Under the pieces are notes generated by a model. The model made no database searches and was not told the origin of the DNA. It saw only the letters and a program-made list of their open reading frames with translations. Positions 1 to 5,442 of a DNA stretch of 5,442 nucleotides are shown here, in pieces. This DNA is from an uncultured Eubacteriales bacterium (GTDB lineage: Bacteria; Bacillota_A; Clostridia; Christensenellales; Aristaeellaceae). The position numbers and the translations under genes were made by a program. How positions within the stretch are numbered: the stretch's first letter is position 1; the number at the start of each line of letters is the position of its first letter. The DNA lies in contig CACXEB010000291.1 in NCBI GenBank assembly GCA_902766515.1, positions 1-5,442 on the forward strand. Reading direction: 5' to 3'.

Positions 1-10
1 CCCCAATAAC

Positions 11-16
11 AGGAGG
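11..16 (+). promoter_or_regulatory. Ribosome binding site of the LCP-family gene
   Basis: A perfect AGGAGG lies 6 nt before the ATG at 23 and fixes that start. A downstream in-frame ATG (codon 3) is less well spaced. No promoter is visible in the 22 bases before the gene. Confidence 0.85.
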
Positions 17-22
17 TCTTGT

Positions 23-1147
23 ATGGACATGAAACGTTGGACCGCACTGGTCGTCTGCCTGGTCCTGGCCCTGAGCCTGCTCCCGGCGTCAGCGGACAAG
101 CCGAAGGATGTTCCCACCCTCAGCAAGGAAGAGATTCCCGACACGCCGCCCGGCATCACCAACTACCTGCTCCTGTGCGTGGATTCCTGGGGCAACCGGG
201 AGGACGCCTCCAGGGGCAGCCTGAACGACGACACGGGCGACGAACCGGAGGAGCCGGCCGCCAGCACCGTGGACAACGACTACACGAAATATATCGACGA
301 GGTTTCGGCAGCGGTACAGAATATCTCGACGCCCAGCACCCTCGGCAATACGGACGGGATGATCCTGGTCACGGTGGATACCTTTATGAACCGCGTGATC
401 CTGACCTCCTTTGTCCGCGACCTGCTGATCCAGCGGCCGGACGGCAAGTTCAACCGGCTGAGCCGTTTTGTGCCCAATAACGGCAACAACCAGGAAGCGG
501 TCGAAAAACTCATCGATATCTACGGCTCGCACTTCGGCATCCGGATCGACCACTATATCGTCGTCAACTGGTCGATGGTACTCAACATCATCAACGCGGC
601 CGGCGTCAAGGACGAGAACGGCGTCGGGCGGGTCCAAATCGAGCTGACCAAGGGCGAAGCGGAATACCTGCGCGGCAAAAACGCGTATACCTCCAGCTGG
701 GCAAAGCCCGCGCTGAAGGGCGCAGGCACCTATATGCTGAGCCCCTACGCCGCCGTCATCTACATGCGCTGCCGGAAGTCGCAGTCCGCCATCAATGGTG
801 AAAAATACGATTACCGCCGCACCACCCGCGCCCGCAACGTCCTGTTCAGCCTGAAGGACAAGCTGTCCAGCATTTCCTATGATCAGGCCATGGAGCTGCT
901 CGAAGTCGTGGTCAGCAATACCCTCGTCACGGACATGAGCACCATGGACCTGCTGGAGGCCGCCGACACGGCGTTCCGCCTGAAGGAAGCCACCATGGAC
1001 CAGATGCGCATCCCGATCGACGGTACGCACCGCACGATCAGTTATTCCAGCGGTTCCTGCGAGGAGATCGACTTCGTCGCCAACCGCGAAGCCCTCCTCA
1101 GGTACCTGGGTTACTTTGATTTCGTGGTCCGCGAGGACGAGGAATGA
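23..1147 (+). CDS. LytR-CpsA-Psr (LCP) family envelope protein
   Basis: This 374-residue exported protein carries an LCP domain. LCP enzymes usually transfer undecaprenyl-phosphate-linked glycopolymers (teichoic acid, capsule or similar) onto peptidoglycan outside the membrane. Residues 1-24 are a signal sequence (basic MDMKR, hydrophobic core to about 20, PASA before Asp25). The domain opens with NYLLLCVDS (48-55, Asp54). It continues at NTDGMILVTVD (109-119, Asp111), SFVRD (129-133, Arg132/Asp133, the family's SIPRD) and DHYIVVNW (176-183). It closes with YMRCR (247-251, the YxRxR motif) and DYRRTTRARNVL (263-274, the DxGRxxRQ region). Compared with typical LCPs there are about 50 extra acidic residues between Asp54 and Asp111, and the family's Gly and Gln in the last motif are Arg265 and Ala270. 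No C-terminal extra domain is apparent. It is first in a tight operon, with lgt 4 nt downstream. The family call is firm; the polymer it handles is unknown. Confidence 0.88.
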   Translation: MDMKRWTALVVCLVLALSLLPASADKPKDVPTLSKEEIPDTPPGITNYLLLCVDSWGNREDASRGSLNDDTGDEPEEPAASTVDNDYTKYIDEVSAAVQNISTPSTLGNTDGMILVTVDTFMNRVILTSFVRDLLIQRPDGKFNRLSRFVPNNGNNQEAVEKLIDIYGSHFGIRIDHYIVVNWSMVLNIINAAGVKDENGVGRVQIELTKGEAEYLRGKNAYTSSWAKPALKGAGTYMLSPYAAVIYMRCRKSQSAINGEKYDYRRTTRARNVLFSLKDKLSSISYDQAMELLEVVVSNTLVTDMSTMDLLEAADTAFRLKEATMDQMRIPIDGTHRTISYSSGSCEEIDFVANREALLRYLGYFDFVVREDEE

Positions 1148-1151
1148 CCCC

Positions 1152-1901
1152 ATGCGGTTATTCGGTATCGTTTCCGTCTATGGTCTGCTGATCGCCCTGG
1201 CGATCCTGCTGGCCGTCGTCCTGTCCGGCCGTGACGAGAAGCGCCTGGGGCTCCCGCAGGGCACCGCCCTGGATCTCGCGCTGGTGATCGTCCCCCTGGG
1301 GCTGATCGGGGCGCGCCTGTATTATGTGGCGTTCCGATGGGATCTTTACGCCGGCAACCCGCTCTCCATCCTTTACGTATGGGAGGGCGGGCTTGCCATT
1401 TATGGCGGCATCATCGGCGGTCTGGCCGGGGCACTGGTCTATGCCCGCGTCAAACGGCTCAAGCTGCGCCCCCTCGTTGACATGGCGATCCCCTATGTGC
1501 TGCTCGCCCAGGCCATCGGCCGCTGGGGCAACTTCTTCAACGGAGAAGCCTATGGGCAGGTCATCACGGATCAGGCGCTCCAGTTTTTCCCCTACGCGGT
1601 CCATGTCGACGGCCAGTGGTATCAGGCCGCTTTCTTTTACGAGTCCGTCGCGGACCTGATCGGTTTCCTGATCCTGTACTTCACACGGAAACGGTGGCGG
1701 AGCGGAGACGGCCTGCCCCTGTATATGATCGTCTACGGGATCCCGCGCTTTCTGATCGAAGGCCTGCGCAGCGACAGCCTGTACGTCGGTGGGACGGGCA
1801 TCCGTGTGTCCCAGCTGCTGAGCGCAGTGCTGGTGATCATCGGCTGCCTGTACTTTGGCGTACGCTTCCTGAACCAGGCACGGAGAAACAGGCATGAATG
1901 A
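1152..1901 (+). CDS. lgt: Phosphatidylglycerol--prolipoprotein diacylglyceryl transferase
   Basis: Lgt moves diacylglycerol from phosphatidylglycerol to the lipobox cysteine of prolipoproteins in the cytoplasmic membrane, the first step of lipoprotein maturation. The 249-residue protein has several hydrophobic segments. It shows the signature GRWGNFFNGEAYG (123-135), with Arg124, Asn127, Glu132 and Gly135 matching E. coli Arg143, Asn146, Glu151 and Gly154. It also has FFYES (161-165) and YGIPRFLIEGLR (195-206), whose Tyr195, Arg199 and Glu203 match Tyr235, Arg239 and Glu243. The E. coli His103 position is Tyr84 (AIYGG), and Tyr10 matches Tyr26. The N-terminus is about 16 residues shorter than in E. 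coli. I chose the ATG at 1152 because GAGGA (1139-1143) sits 8 nt before it, just after the LCP stop. An in-frame TTG at 1116 would overlap the LCP gene and adds no family-like sequence. The last 8 nt overlap the next gene. Confidence 0.93.
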   Translation: MRLFGIVSVYGLLIALAILLAVVLSGRDEKRLGLPQGTALDLALVIVPLGLIGARLYYVAFRWDLYAGNPLSILYVWEGGLAIYGGIIGGLAGALVYARVKRLKLRPLVDMAIPYVLLAQAIGRWGNFFNGEAYGQVITDQALQFFPYAVHVDGQWYQAAFFYESVADLIGFLILYFTRKRWRSGDGLPLYMIVYGIPRFLIEGLRSDSLYVGGTGIRVSQLLSAVLVIIGCLYFGVRFLNQARRNRHE

Positions 1902-3021
1902 CAGACTGTACAGCCTCCTGATCAAAACCGTCCCGAAGCCGGCTGTCCGCTGGACCGCGTGGACGCAGTGGCAGCCGGACCCGGCGCTGTGCGGGCGGAT
2001 CGCGTCCGTCCTGCGCAGGGAACGCGCCCAGGGCGGCGTCCTGGCGCTGATGGACGCGCGGCGCGGCATCACATCGGCAGCCTTTGGCATCGACCGGCTG
2101 CGTGAACAAATCGCCGCGCAGCCGGATCATTTTTTCCGGGCGGCGTCCATCTCCAAATTCGTTACCGCCGCCGCCGCGCTCCGCCTGGCGGAGGACGGCC
2201 GGATCGACCTGGACCGCGATGTATCGGATTGGCTTGGGTTTCCCGTACGCCATCCCGGCGCGCCGCAAAAGCCCATCACCCTGCGGCTGCTGATCGCCCA
2301 CCGGGCCGGCCTGCGCGACGGCACGGCCTACCAGGCCGCCCTGGCGAAGCCGCAGCCGGTACAGTCCCTCCTGCTGGCGGACAGCTTTACGGAGCACCGG
2401 CCGGACGAGGGATTCGAATACAGCAATTTCGGAGCAGGACTGGTCGGCGCCATACTGGAAGCGGCGCTGGGGCAGCCGTTCAATGACATTGTACTTTCCG
2501 TCCTGCCGCCCGATTGCGGCGGGGCAACCTTCCTGCCGCAGCAGGTCCGGGGCGTGCTCGCGGACGCGTGGCGGCTGATGCCACCTTCCAGGATGCCCAA
2601 CTATGACGCCGCGGCCCGCCAGGCGCAGCCCCTCCGGGAGATGGATGTCCGCCTGGATTACCTGACCGCGCACGGCGGGCTCTGCGTGACCGCGCCGGGC
2701 CTGCTGAAGCTGGCCCAATGGACGCTCGAGACCCCGGCCTGCCGGACCATGCGCGTCCCGCTGTCGTCGTTCGGCCGGCGCGACCCCTGCCTCAGGGAAG
2801 GGCTCGGCTGCTTCATCTACCAGGATTCGGCGCTGCCCTTCCCGCTGTACGGTCACCAGGGGCTGGCGTACGGCGCGGTCCACGGGCTGTTTTTCCGTGA
2901 GGAAACGCCCCCGGAGGGCATTTACGGGTTCGCGTTTTTATCGTCAGCGGTATCGGAACAGCGCAGCGGCGTGATCACGGCGGTCAACCGCGACATCGCC
3001 CGCGCAATATGGAAAGCGTAG
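1894..3021 (+). CDS. Beta-lactamase-fold serine hydrolase (class C / PBP4* / esterase-like family)
   Basis: This 375-residue protein belongs to the large serine beta-lactamase-like family (Pfam Beta-lactamase), which includes class C beta-lactamases, D,D-peptidases and esterases. The catalytic set is visible. FRAASISK (81-88) gives SxxK with nucleophile Ser85 and Lys88. FEYSNFG (174-180) gives YxN with Tyr176 and Asn178. YGHQG (319-323) gives an HxG third motif in place of KTG. Supporting family signatures are LLIAHRAGL (132-140, the usual LLTHTSGL) and GGLCVTAPGLLKLAQ (261-275, the usual GGLxSTxxDLxxxxQ). No signal peptide or membrane segment is evident at the N-terminus, which is unusual for an enzyme acting on cell wall. 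The ATG at 1894 overlaps the end of lgt by 8 nt and has GGAG (1882-1885) 8 nt upstream, so coupling to lgt translation is likely. The substrate cannot be told from sequence: peptidase, esterase and amidase are all possible. HxG rather than KTG argues mildly against a true beta-lactamase. Confidence 0.87.
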   Translation: MNDRLYSLLIKTVPKPAVRWTAWTQWQPDPALCGRIASVLRRERAQGGVLALMDARRGITSAAFGIDRLREQIAAQPDHFFRAASISKFVTAAAALRLAEDGRIDLDRDVSDWLGFPVRHPGAPQKPITLRLLIAHRAGLRDGTAYQAALAKPQPVQSLLLADSFTEHRPDEGFEYSNFGAGLVGAILEAALGQPFNDIVLSVLPPDCGGATFLPQQVRGVLADAWRLMPPSRMPNYDAAARQAQPLREMDVRLDYLTAHGGLCVTAPGLLKLAQWTLETPACRTMRVPLSSFGRRDPCLREGLGCFIYQDSALPFPLYGHQGLAYGAVHGLFFREETPPEGIYGFAFLSSAVSEQRSGVITAVNRDIARAIWKA

Positions 3022-3028
3022 GGGGACC

Positions 3029-3649
3029 ATGAGCATCGTCACCGAACTCCGCCGGCTGCCCGGCTGTGTGCGCGTGTTTTTCGACAGCGGGGAGGAGATC
3101 CGTATCCCTTCCCCGCTGTTCAGACAGTTCCGGGTACAGGTCGGAGAAGCCATTGATCCGGAGCGCTGGCGCCAGGCATGGTCCGACCAGTCCTACGCCA
3201 GCGCAATGGAGCGCGCGGCGGCGCTGCTGAGCGTACGTGACGCCACGGAACAGGAGACCGCCCAGCGGCTTCTGCAAAGCGGTTATCCCGAAAAAACCGT
3301 CGCCCGGGTCATGGAGACGCTGACCCAGGCGGGATATGTGGATGATTCGCGCTATGCCGGCCACTTTGTCGAAAGCCGTGCCCAGCGCTACGGGTCCCGG
3401 CGCCTGTACGCGGAGCTGCGCCGGAAGGGCGTCAGCGAGGAGGTCGCCCGGGAAGCGCTGTCGGAGCGGTCCGACGAAGATGAATCGGATTCCGCGCAGC
3501 GGATCGCCGGGAAACTGCTTGCAAGGAAGGACGTTTCCGATCCGGATGTCCTCCGCCGTGCGGTCCAGCAGCTGGTCCGGCGGGGATTCTCCTGGGACGC
3601 GGCAAAAGCGGCCGTGGAAGCAGTCAGCGGAAATGAGGCGGACGAATGA
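3029..3649 (+). CDS. recX: RecX family regulatory protein
   Basis: RecX binds RecA and usually limits growth of RecA filaments, tuning recombination and the SOS response in the cytoplasm. The 206-residue protein has the Firmicutes-type layout. Residues 1-50 form a small beta-rich segment (VRVFFDSGEEIRIPSPLF), followed by three-helix RecX repeats. Repeat 1 starts at AAALLSVRDATEQE (63-76) and includes LLQSGY (81-86). Repeat 2 carries GYVDDSRYAGHFVESR (102-117), YGSRRLYAELRRKGVS (121-136) and EEVAREAL (137-144). After an acidic stretch (146-155) a third repeat runs from about 156 to 199 (LLARKDV, LVRRGFSWDAA). The start at 3029 follows the upstream stop by 7 nt, with the G-rich AGGGGG at 3020-3025 as Shine-Dalgarno. 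The stop overlaps the trmO start as ATGA. There is no recA in the window, so regulation would be of a distant recA product. Confidence 0.92.
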   Translation: MSIVTELRRLPGCVRVFFDSGEEIRIPSPLFRQFRVQVGEAIDPERWRQAWSDQSYASAMERAAALLSVRDATEQETAQRLLQSGYPEKTVARVMETLTQAGYVDDSRYAGHFVESRAQRYGSRRLYAELRRKGVSEEVAREALSERSDEDESDSAQRIAGKLLARKDVSDPDVLRRAVQQLVRRGFSWDAAKAAVEAVSGNEADE

Positions 3650-4335
3650 GCAGGGAAATCATGACCATCTCGCCCGTCGCCTTGATCCATACGGATTTTC
3701 CGGAAAAGTTCGGCCTGCCCCGGCAGAGCGGGCTGGGCAGCGAACTGCTGGGCCGCGTCGCGCTCCTGCCGCCCTTTGATACGCCGGATGCCGTCCGGGG
3801 GATCGATCAGTTCAGCCATCTGTGGCTGATCTGGGGCTTCAGCGCTGTACCTGAAAAAGAGCATTTCGAACCCCTCGTCCGGCCGCCGCGGCTCGGCGGC
3901 AACGCCCGGGTTGGGGTGTTTGCCAGCCGCTCGCCTTTTCGTCCCAACCGGCTGGGCCTGTCGCTGGTGCGCCTTCGGGAGGTCCGGATGACAGAAAGCC
4001 AAGCGGACCTGATCGTGAGCGGTATTGATCTCATGGACGGTACGCCGATCTATGATATCAAACCCTATCTGCCGTATGCCGAATCCGTACCGGAGGCCCG
4101 GGGCGGCTTTGCCGACTCGCATTCCGCGGACCGGCTGACCGTCTGCTGTCCGCCGGAGCTGCTCAAGCTGTTTCCGGAAGAAAAACGCGGAGCGCTGCTC
4201 CAGGCGCTGAGCCTGGATCCGCGTCCCGCGTACCAGAACGACCCCGAACGGGTCTATGGGTTTTTATTCGCCGGCCGGAACGTCCGTTTCCGTATCGCGG
4301 ACGGCGTACTGACCGTCGTTACCGTGGAAGGCTGA
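3646..4335 (+). CDS. trmO: tRNA (N6-threonylcarbamoyladenosine37-N6)-methyltransferase TrmO (YaeB/TsaA family)
   Basis: TrmO uses S-adenosylmethionine to methylate the N6 of t6A37 in tRNA-Thr, giving m6t6A and aiding decoding. The 229 residues align along the whole length of the E. coli YaeB family by eye. Residues 23-30 are GLPRQSGL, 50-65 VRGIDQFSHLWLIWGF, and 79-89 RPPRLGGNARV followed by FASRSPFRPNRLGLS (92-106). DGTPIYDIKPYLPYAES spans 131-147. The C-terminal domain keeps DPRPAY (191-196) and the final VRFRI (213-217), so the protein looks complete. The ATG at 3646 forms an ATGA overlap with the recX stop and has GAGG (3635-3638) 7 nt upstream. An in-frame ATG at 3661, with AGGGA (3652-3656) before it, is an equally reasonable start and costs five residues. 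The 3' end overlaps the convergent minus-strand gene by 17 bp. Confidence 0.93.
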   Translation: MSREIMTISPVALIHTDFPEKFGLPRQSGLGSELLGRVALLPPFDTPDAVRGIDQFSHLWLIWGFSAVPEKEHFEPLVRPPRLGGNARVGVFASRSPFRPNRLGLSLVRLREVRMTESQADLIVSGIDLMDGTPIYDIKPYLPYAESVPEARGGFADSHSADRLTVCCPPELLKLFPEEKRGALLQALSLDPRPAYQNDPERVYGFLFAGRNVRFRIADGVLTVVTVEG

Positions 4336-5254
4336 TCCCGTAAGCCGCCGGATCGAACGCTTCAACATGGCTGTCGCCGTAGCTGCCGATGGAAATATCA
4401 AAGCTGACATCCAGGCAGTCGGTTCCGTCCTCCGGATTGCTTTCCGCGCTCCCATACCGGGGAATCATAAAGAACAGATTCACCGAAACCGAACCTTTCA
4501 AGCCGGTCAGGCGGCCGGCCGCGTCCATTTCGACCGTCACATCGGCGGATTTCAGGGCGTAACTGCGGACATCTGCCGCGATCATGCCCGCCGTTGTCAG
4601 CCCATAGTTGGAATTGCTGTCATAATCGGTCCTTTTGAACGCCCGGTTGATAATGTGCTGCGCGCAGAGCGTCAAAGCGACATTGGCAAGCTCGGGAACA
4701 TCCTGCTCATTGACCTGGATATGAAGCGTCCTGCCGGTATCGTCCGACCTGACGACCTGCAGCGCGCTTTCCCCCAGCCATTGGCCCGCCTGGTCAAATA
4801 CGACGCCCGCCAGCCGGACGGCGGCCTCGATCGCCGGGCTGGTCCTGACGAGCGAATCACAGGCGTCGTCCGAACCGGTTTTGTACAGATCGTTATAATA
4901 ATGATAGGCGTACAGATTGGCGAACTCATACTCATCATCCGTGTTTGCGACGATAAGATAGCCGGTTTTCTTTTCCCCATGCTCGCCAAAGTCGCTTTCG
5001 AACGGCGTCAGCAGGGTGTAGTCCAGTAAGGAATCATACCCGGCCTGTACGTACTTTGTCTTCATGGTTTTGAAGTGCTCTCCGTTCATGGAAAACTCCG
5101 CAGTGCCTTCCAGCGTCACGTTATCGGTGGCGAAAAGCAGCTTCCGCCCTGCCTCAAAAATCGTTTTCCATTCGCTTTCCTGGGCTGCGGATGCGAAGAT
5201 GGCGGCGGTCAGCAGTACAGACACCAGAATGACGATCCATGTTCTCTTTTTCAT
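4319..5254 (-). CDS. Exported protein of unknown function
   Basis: I do not recognise this 311-residue protein. Residues 1-24 form a clear signal peptide: MKKR, a hydrophobic core at 6-20, and ASA/SAA before Gln25. There is no lipobox cysteine, so it is probably secreted or wall-retained rather than a lipoprotein. The mature part alternates short strand-like segments (NVTLEGTAEFSMNG 45-58, YLIVANTDDEYEF 99-111, RTLHIQVNEQDVP 175-187, SADVTVEMDAAGRLTG 236-251, VSFDISIGSYGD 283-294) with a helical middle (about 139-165 and 186-206). This loosely recalls LolA/lipoprotein-sorting-type beta folds, but that is only an impression. Three cysteines (132, 197, 280) are present. I chose the ATG at 5254 because the signal peptide begins there and GGGAGG stands 5 nt upstream. 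An in-frame start 10 codons earlier would spoil both. It is transcribed in the same direction as the rRNA genes to its right and is less GC-rich than the operon on its left. Confidence 0.85.
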   Translation of the reverse strand: MKKRTWIVILVSVLLTAAIFASAAQESEWKTIFEAGRKLLFATDNVTLEGTAEFSMNGEHFKTMKTKYVQAGYDSLLDYTLLTPFESDFGEHGEKKTGYLIVANTDDEYEFANLYAYHYYNDLYKTGSDDACDSLVRTSPAIEAAVRLAGVVFDQAGQWLGESALQVVRSDDTGRTLHIQVNEQDVPELANVALTLCAQHIINRAFKRTDYDSNSNYGLTTAGMIAADVRSYALKSADVTVEMDAAGRLTGLKGSVSVNLFFMIPRYGSAESNPEDGTDCLDVSFDISIGSYGDSHVEAFDPAAYGISLPR

Positions 5255-5259
5255 AAGAA

Positions 5260-5265
5260 CCTCCC
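5260..5265 (-). promoter_or_regulatory. Ribosome binding site of the exported-protein gene
   Basis: Read on the minus strand this is GGGAGG, 5 nt before the ATG at 5254. It decides between this start and an in-frame ATG ten codons upstream at 5284, which has no comparable site at proper distance. Confidence 0.8.
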
Positions 5266-5290
5266 ATTGTTGATTTGCGGTCAAACCGTC

Positions 5291-5299
5291 ACTATATCA
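5291..5299 (-). promoter_or_regulatory. Putative extended -10 promoter for the exported-protein gene
   Basis: On the minus strand this reads TGATATAGT, an extended -10 (TGn plus TATAGT, one mismatch to TATAAT). Transcription would start near 5284, giving a leader of about 30 nt that contains the GGGAGG site. No good -35 hexamer is found 16-18 nt upstream, which an extended -10 can tolerate. It lies downstream of the rRNA terminator, where an independent promoter would be needed. Confidence 0.4.
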
Positions 5300-5319
5300 G
5301 ACGAAGCAGCCCTGCATTT

Positions 5320-5336
5320 TGTTGCGTGTTCCAACA
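5320..5336. repeat. Small inverted repeat upstream of the putative promoter
   Basis: TGTTG and CAACA form perfect 5-bp arms around a 7-nt spacer (CGTGTTC). Read on the minus strand it is not followed by a T-run, so it does not look like a second terminator. It would sit about 36-52 bp upstream of the inferred start site. It could be an operator or chance; the arms are short. Confidence 0.3.
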
Positions 5337-5355
5337 GAAAAATTTTCGCCGGAAC

Positions 5356-5383
5356 AAAAACAGGACCGCTGAATGCGATCCTG
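5356..5383 (-). terminator. Rho-independent terminator of the rRNA operon
   Basis: On the minus strand CAGGATCG (5383-5376) pairs with CGGTCCTG (5368-5361), 8 bp including one G-T wobble. The loop is CATTCAG, and the stem is directly followed by TTTTT (5360-5356). It begins 8 nt past the estimated 3' end of 5S, the normal place for an rRNA operon terminator. The plus-strand reading has no T-run after the stem, so it acts in one direction. Confidence 0.85.
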
Positions 5384-5391
5384 CATTGGAT

Positions 5392-5442
5392 TCCGGCGGC
5401 GACCTACTCTCCCGGGCCGTGTCCAGCCAAGTACCATCGGCG
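5392..5442 (-). rRNA. rrf: 5S ribosomal RNA, 3' portion (gene continues past the right edge)
   Basis: Read on the minus strand from the window edge, the sequence contains GCCGATGGTACTTGG, then GGGAGAGTAGG and GTCGCCGCCGGAA. These are the conserved helix IV/loop E region and the 3' strand of helix I of bacterial 5S rRNA, with a clostridial look. About 51 of the usual 115-120 nt are present. The 3' end near 5392 is estimated from helix I and may be off by 1-3 nt. Since 5S is normally last in a 16S-23S-5S operon and a terminator follows, the larger rRNA genes should lie to the right of the window. Confidence 0.93.

Noticed and set aside
1116..1151. Upstream TTG start for lgt, adding 12 residues
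   Set aside because: It overlaps the LCP gene and the added residues do not resemble the Lgt N-terminus. The ATG at 1152 has its own Shine-Dalgarno.
89..1153. Long open frame on the minus strand opposite the LCP gene (354 codons), with similar ones at 1158-2090 and 1837-2883
   Set aside because: They mirror real plus-strand genes in GC-rich DNA where stops are rare. The translations are low-complexity (rich in G, A, R, V, D), match no family, and cross gene boundaries.
1894..3021. Antibiotic-resistance beta-lactamase
   Set aside because: The third motif is HxG rather than KTG and there is no export signal. The housekeeping operon setting also favours another hydrolase activity.
4367..5029. 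Plus-strand open frame of 220 codons opposite the exported-protein gene
   Set aside because: It has no recognisable family and no convincing ribosome binding site. The opposite strand encodes a clean signal peptide and balanced protein sequence, so this is a shadow frame.
5255..5284. Ten-codon N-terminal extension of the exported protein
   Set aside because: It would place polar residues before a standard MKKR signal peptide and would contain the GGGAGG ribosome binding site inside the coding region.

Overview
The window looks like ordinary chromosomal DNA from a GC-rich member of the Firmicutes, most likely an uncultured gut-type Clostridia. The clues are strong AGGAGG/GGGAGG-type ribosome binding sites, the two-part RecX with its Firmicutes-style N-terminal segment, an Lgt with 'AIYGG' and 'GRWGNFFNGEAYG' motifs, an LCP-family envelope protein, and a 5S rRNA end that reads like clostridial 5S. 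The assignment below phylum rests on recall and is an inference.

Positions 23-4335 hold five plus-strand genes packed as one probable operon: an LCP-family envelope protein, lgt (prolipoprotein diacylglyceryl transferase), a beta-lactamase-fold serine hydrolase, recX and trmO. Junctions are +4, -8, +7 and -4 nt, so the genes are probably co-transcribed and in part translationally coupled. The first three genes have an envelope theme (wall-polymer attachment, lipoprotein lipidation, a penicillin-binding-type hydrolase). The last two act on nucleic acids (RecA control, tRNA position 37 methylation). The operon promoter lies left of the window.

Positions 4319-5254 hold one minus-strand gene for an unrecognised exported protein with a clear signal peptide. 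It converges on trmO and the two coding regions overlap by 17 bp at their 3' ends. Its base composition is visibly less GC-rich than that of the operon.

Positions 5255-5391 are intergenic. Read on the minus strand they contain the intrinsic terminator of an rRNA operon and then a likely extended -10 promoter for the exported-protein gene. Positions 5392-5442 are the 3' end of a 5S rRNA gene on the minus strand. The rest of the 5S, and presumably 23S and 16S, lie beyond the right edge.

I found no mobile element, CRISPR array or obviously new system. The points most worth checking are the unrecognised exported protein beside the rRNA operon, the large insertion and cleavable-looking signal in the LCP protein, the shortened Lgt with Tyr at the usual His site, the leaderless serine hydrolase next to lgt, and a perfect inverted repeat that lets the 5S 3' end pair across its own terminator.
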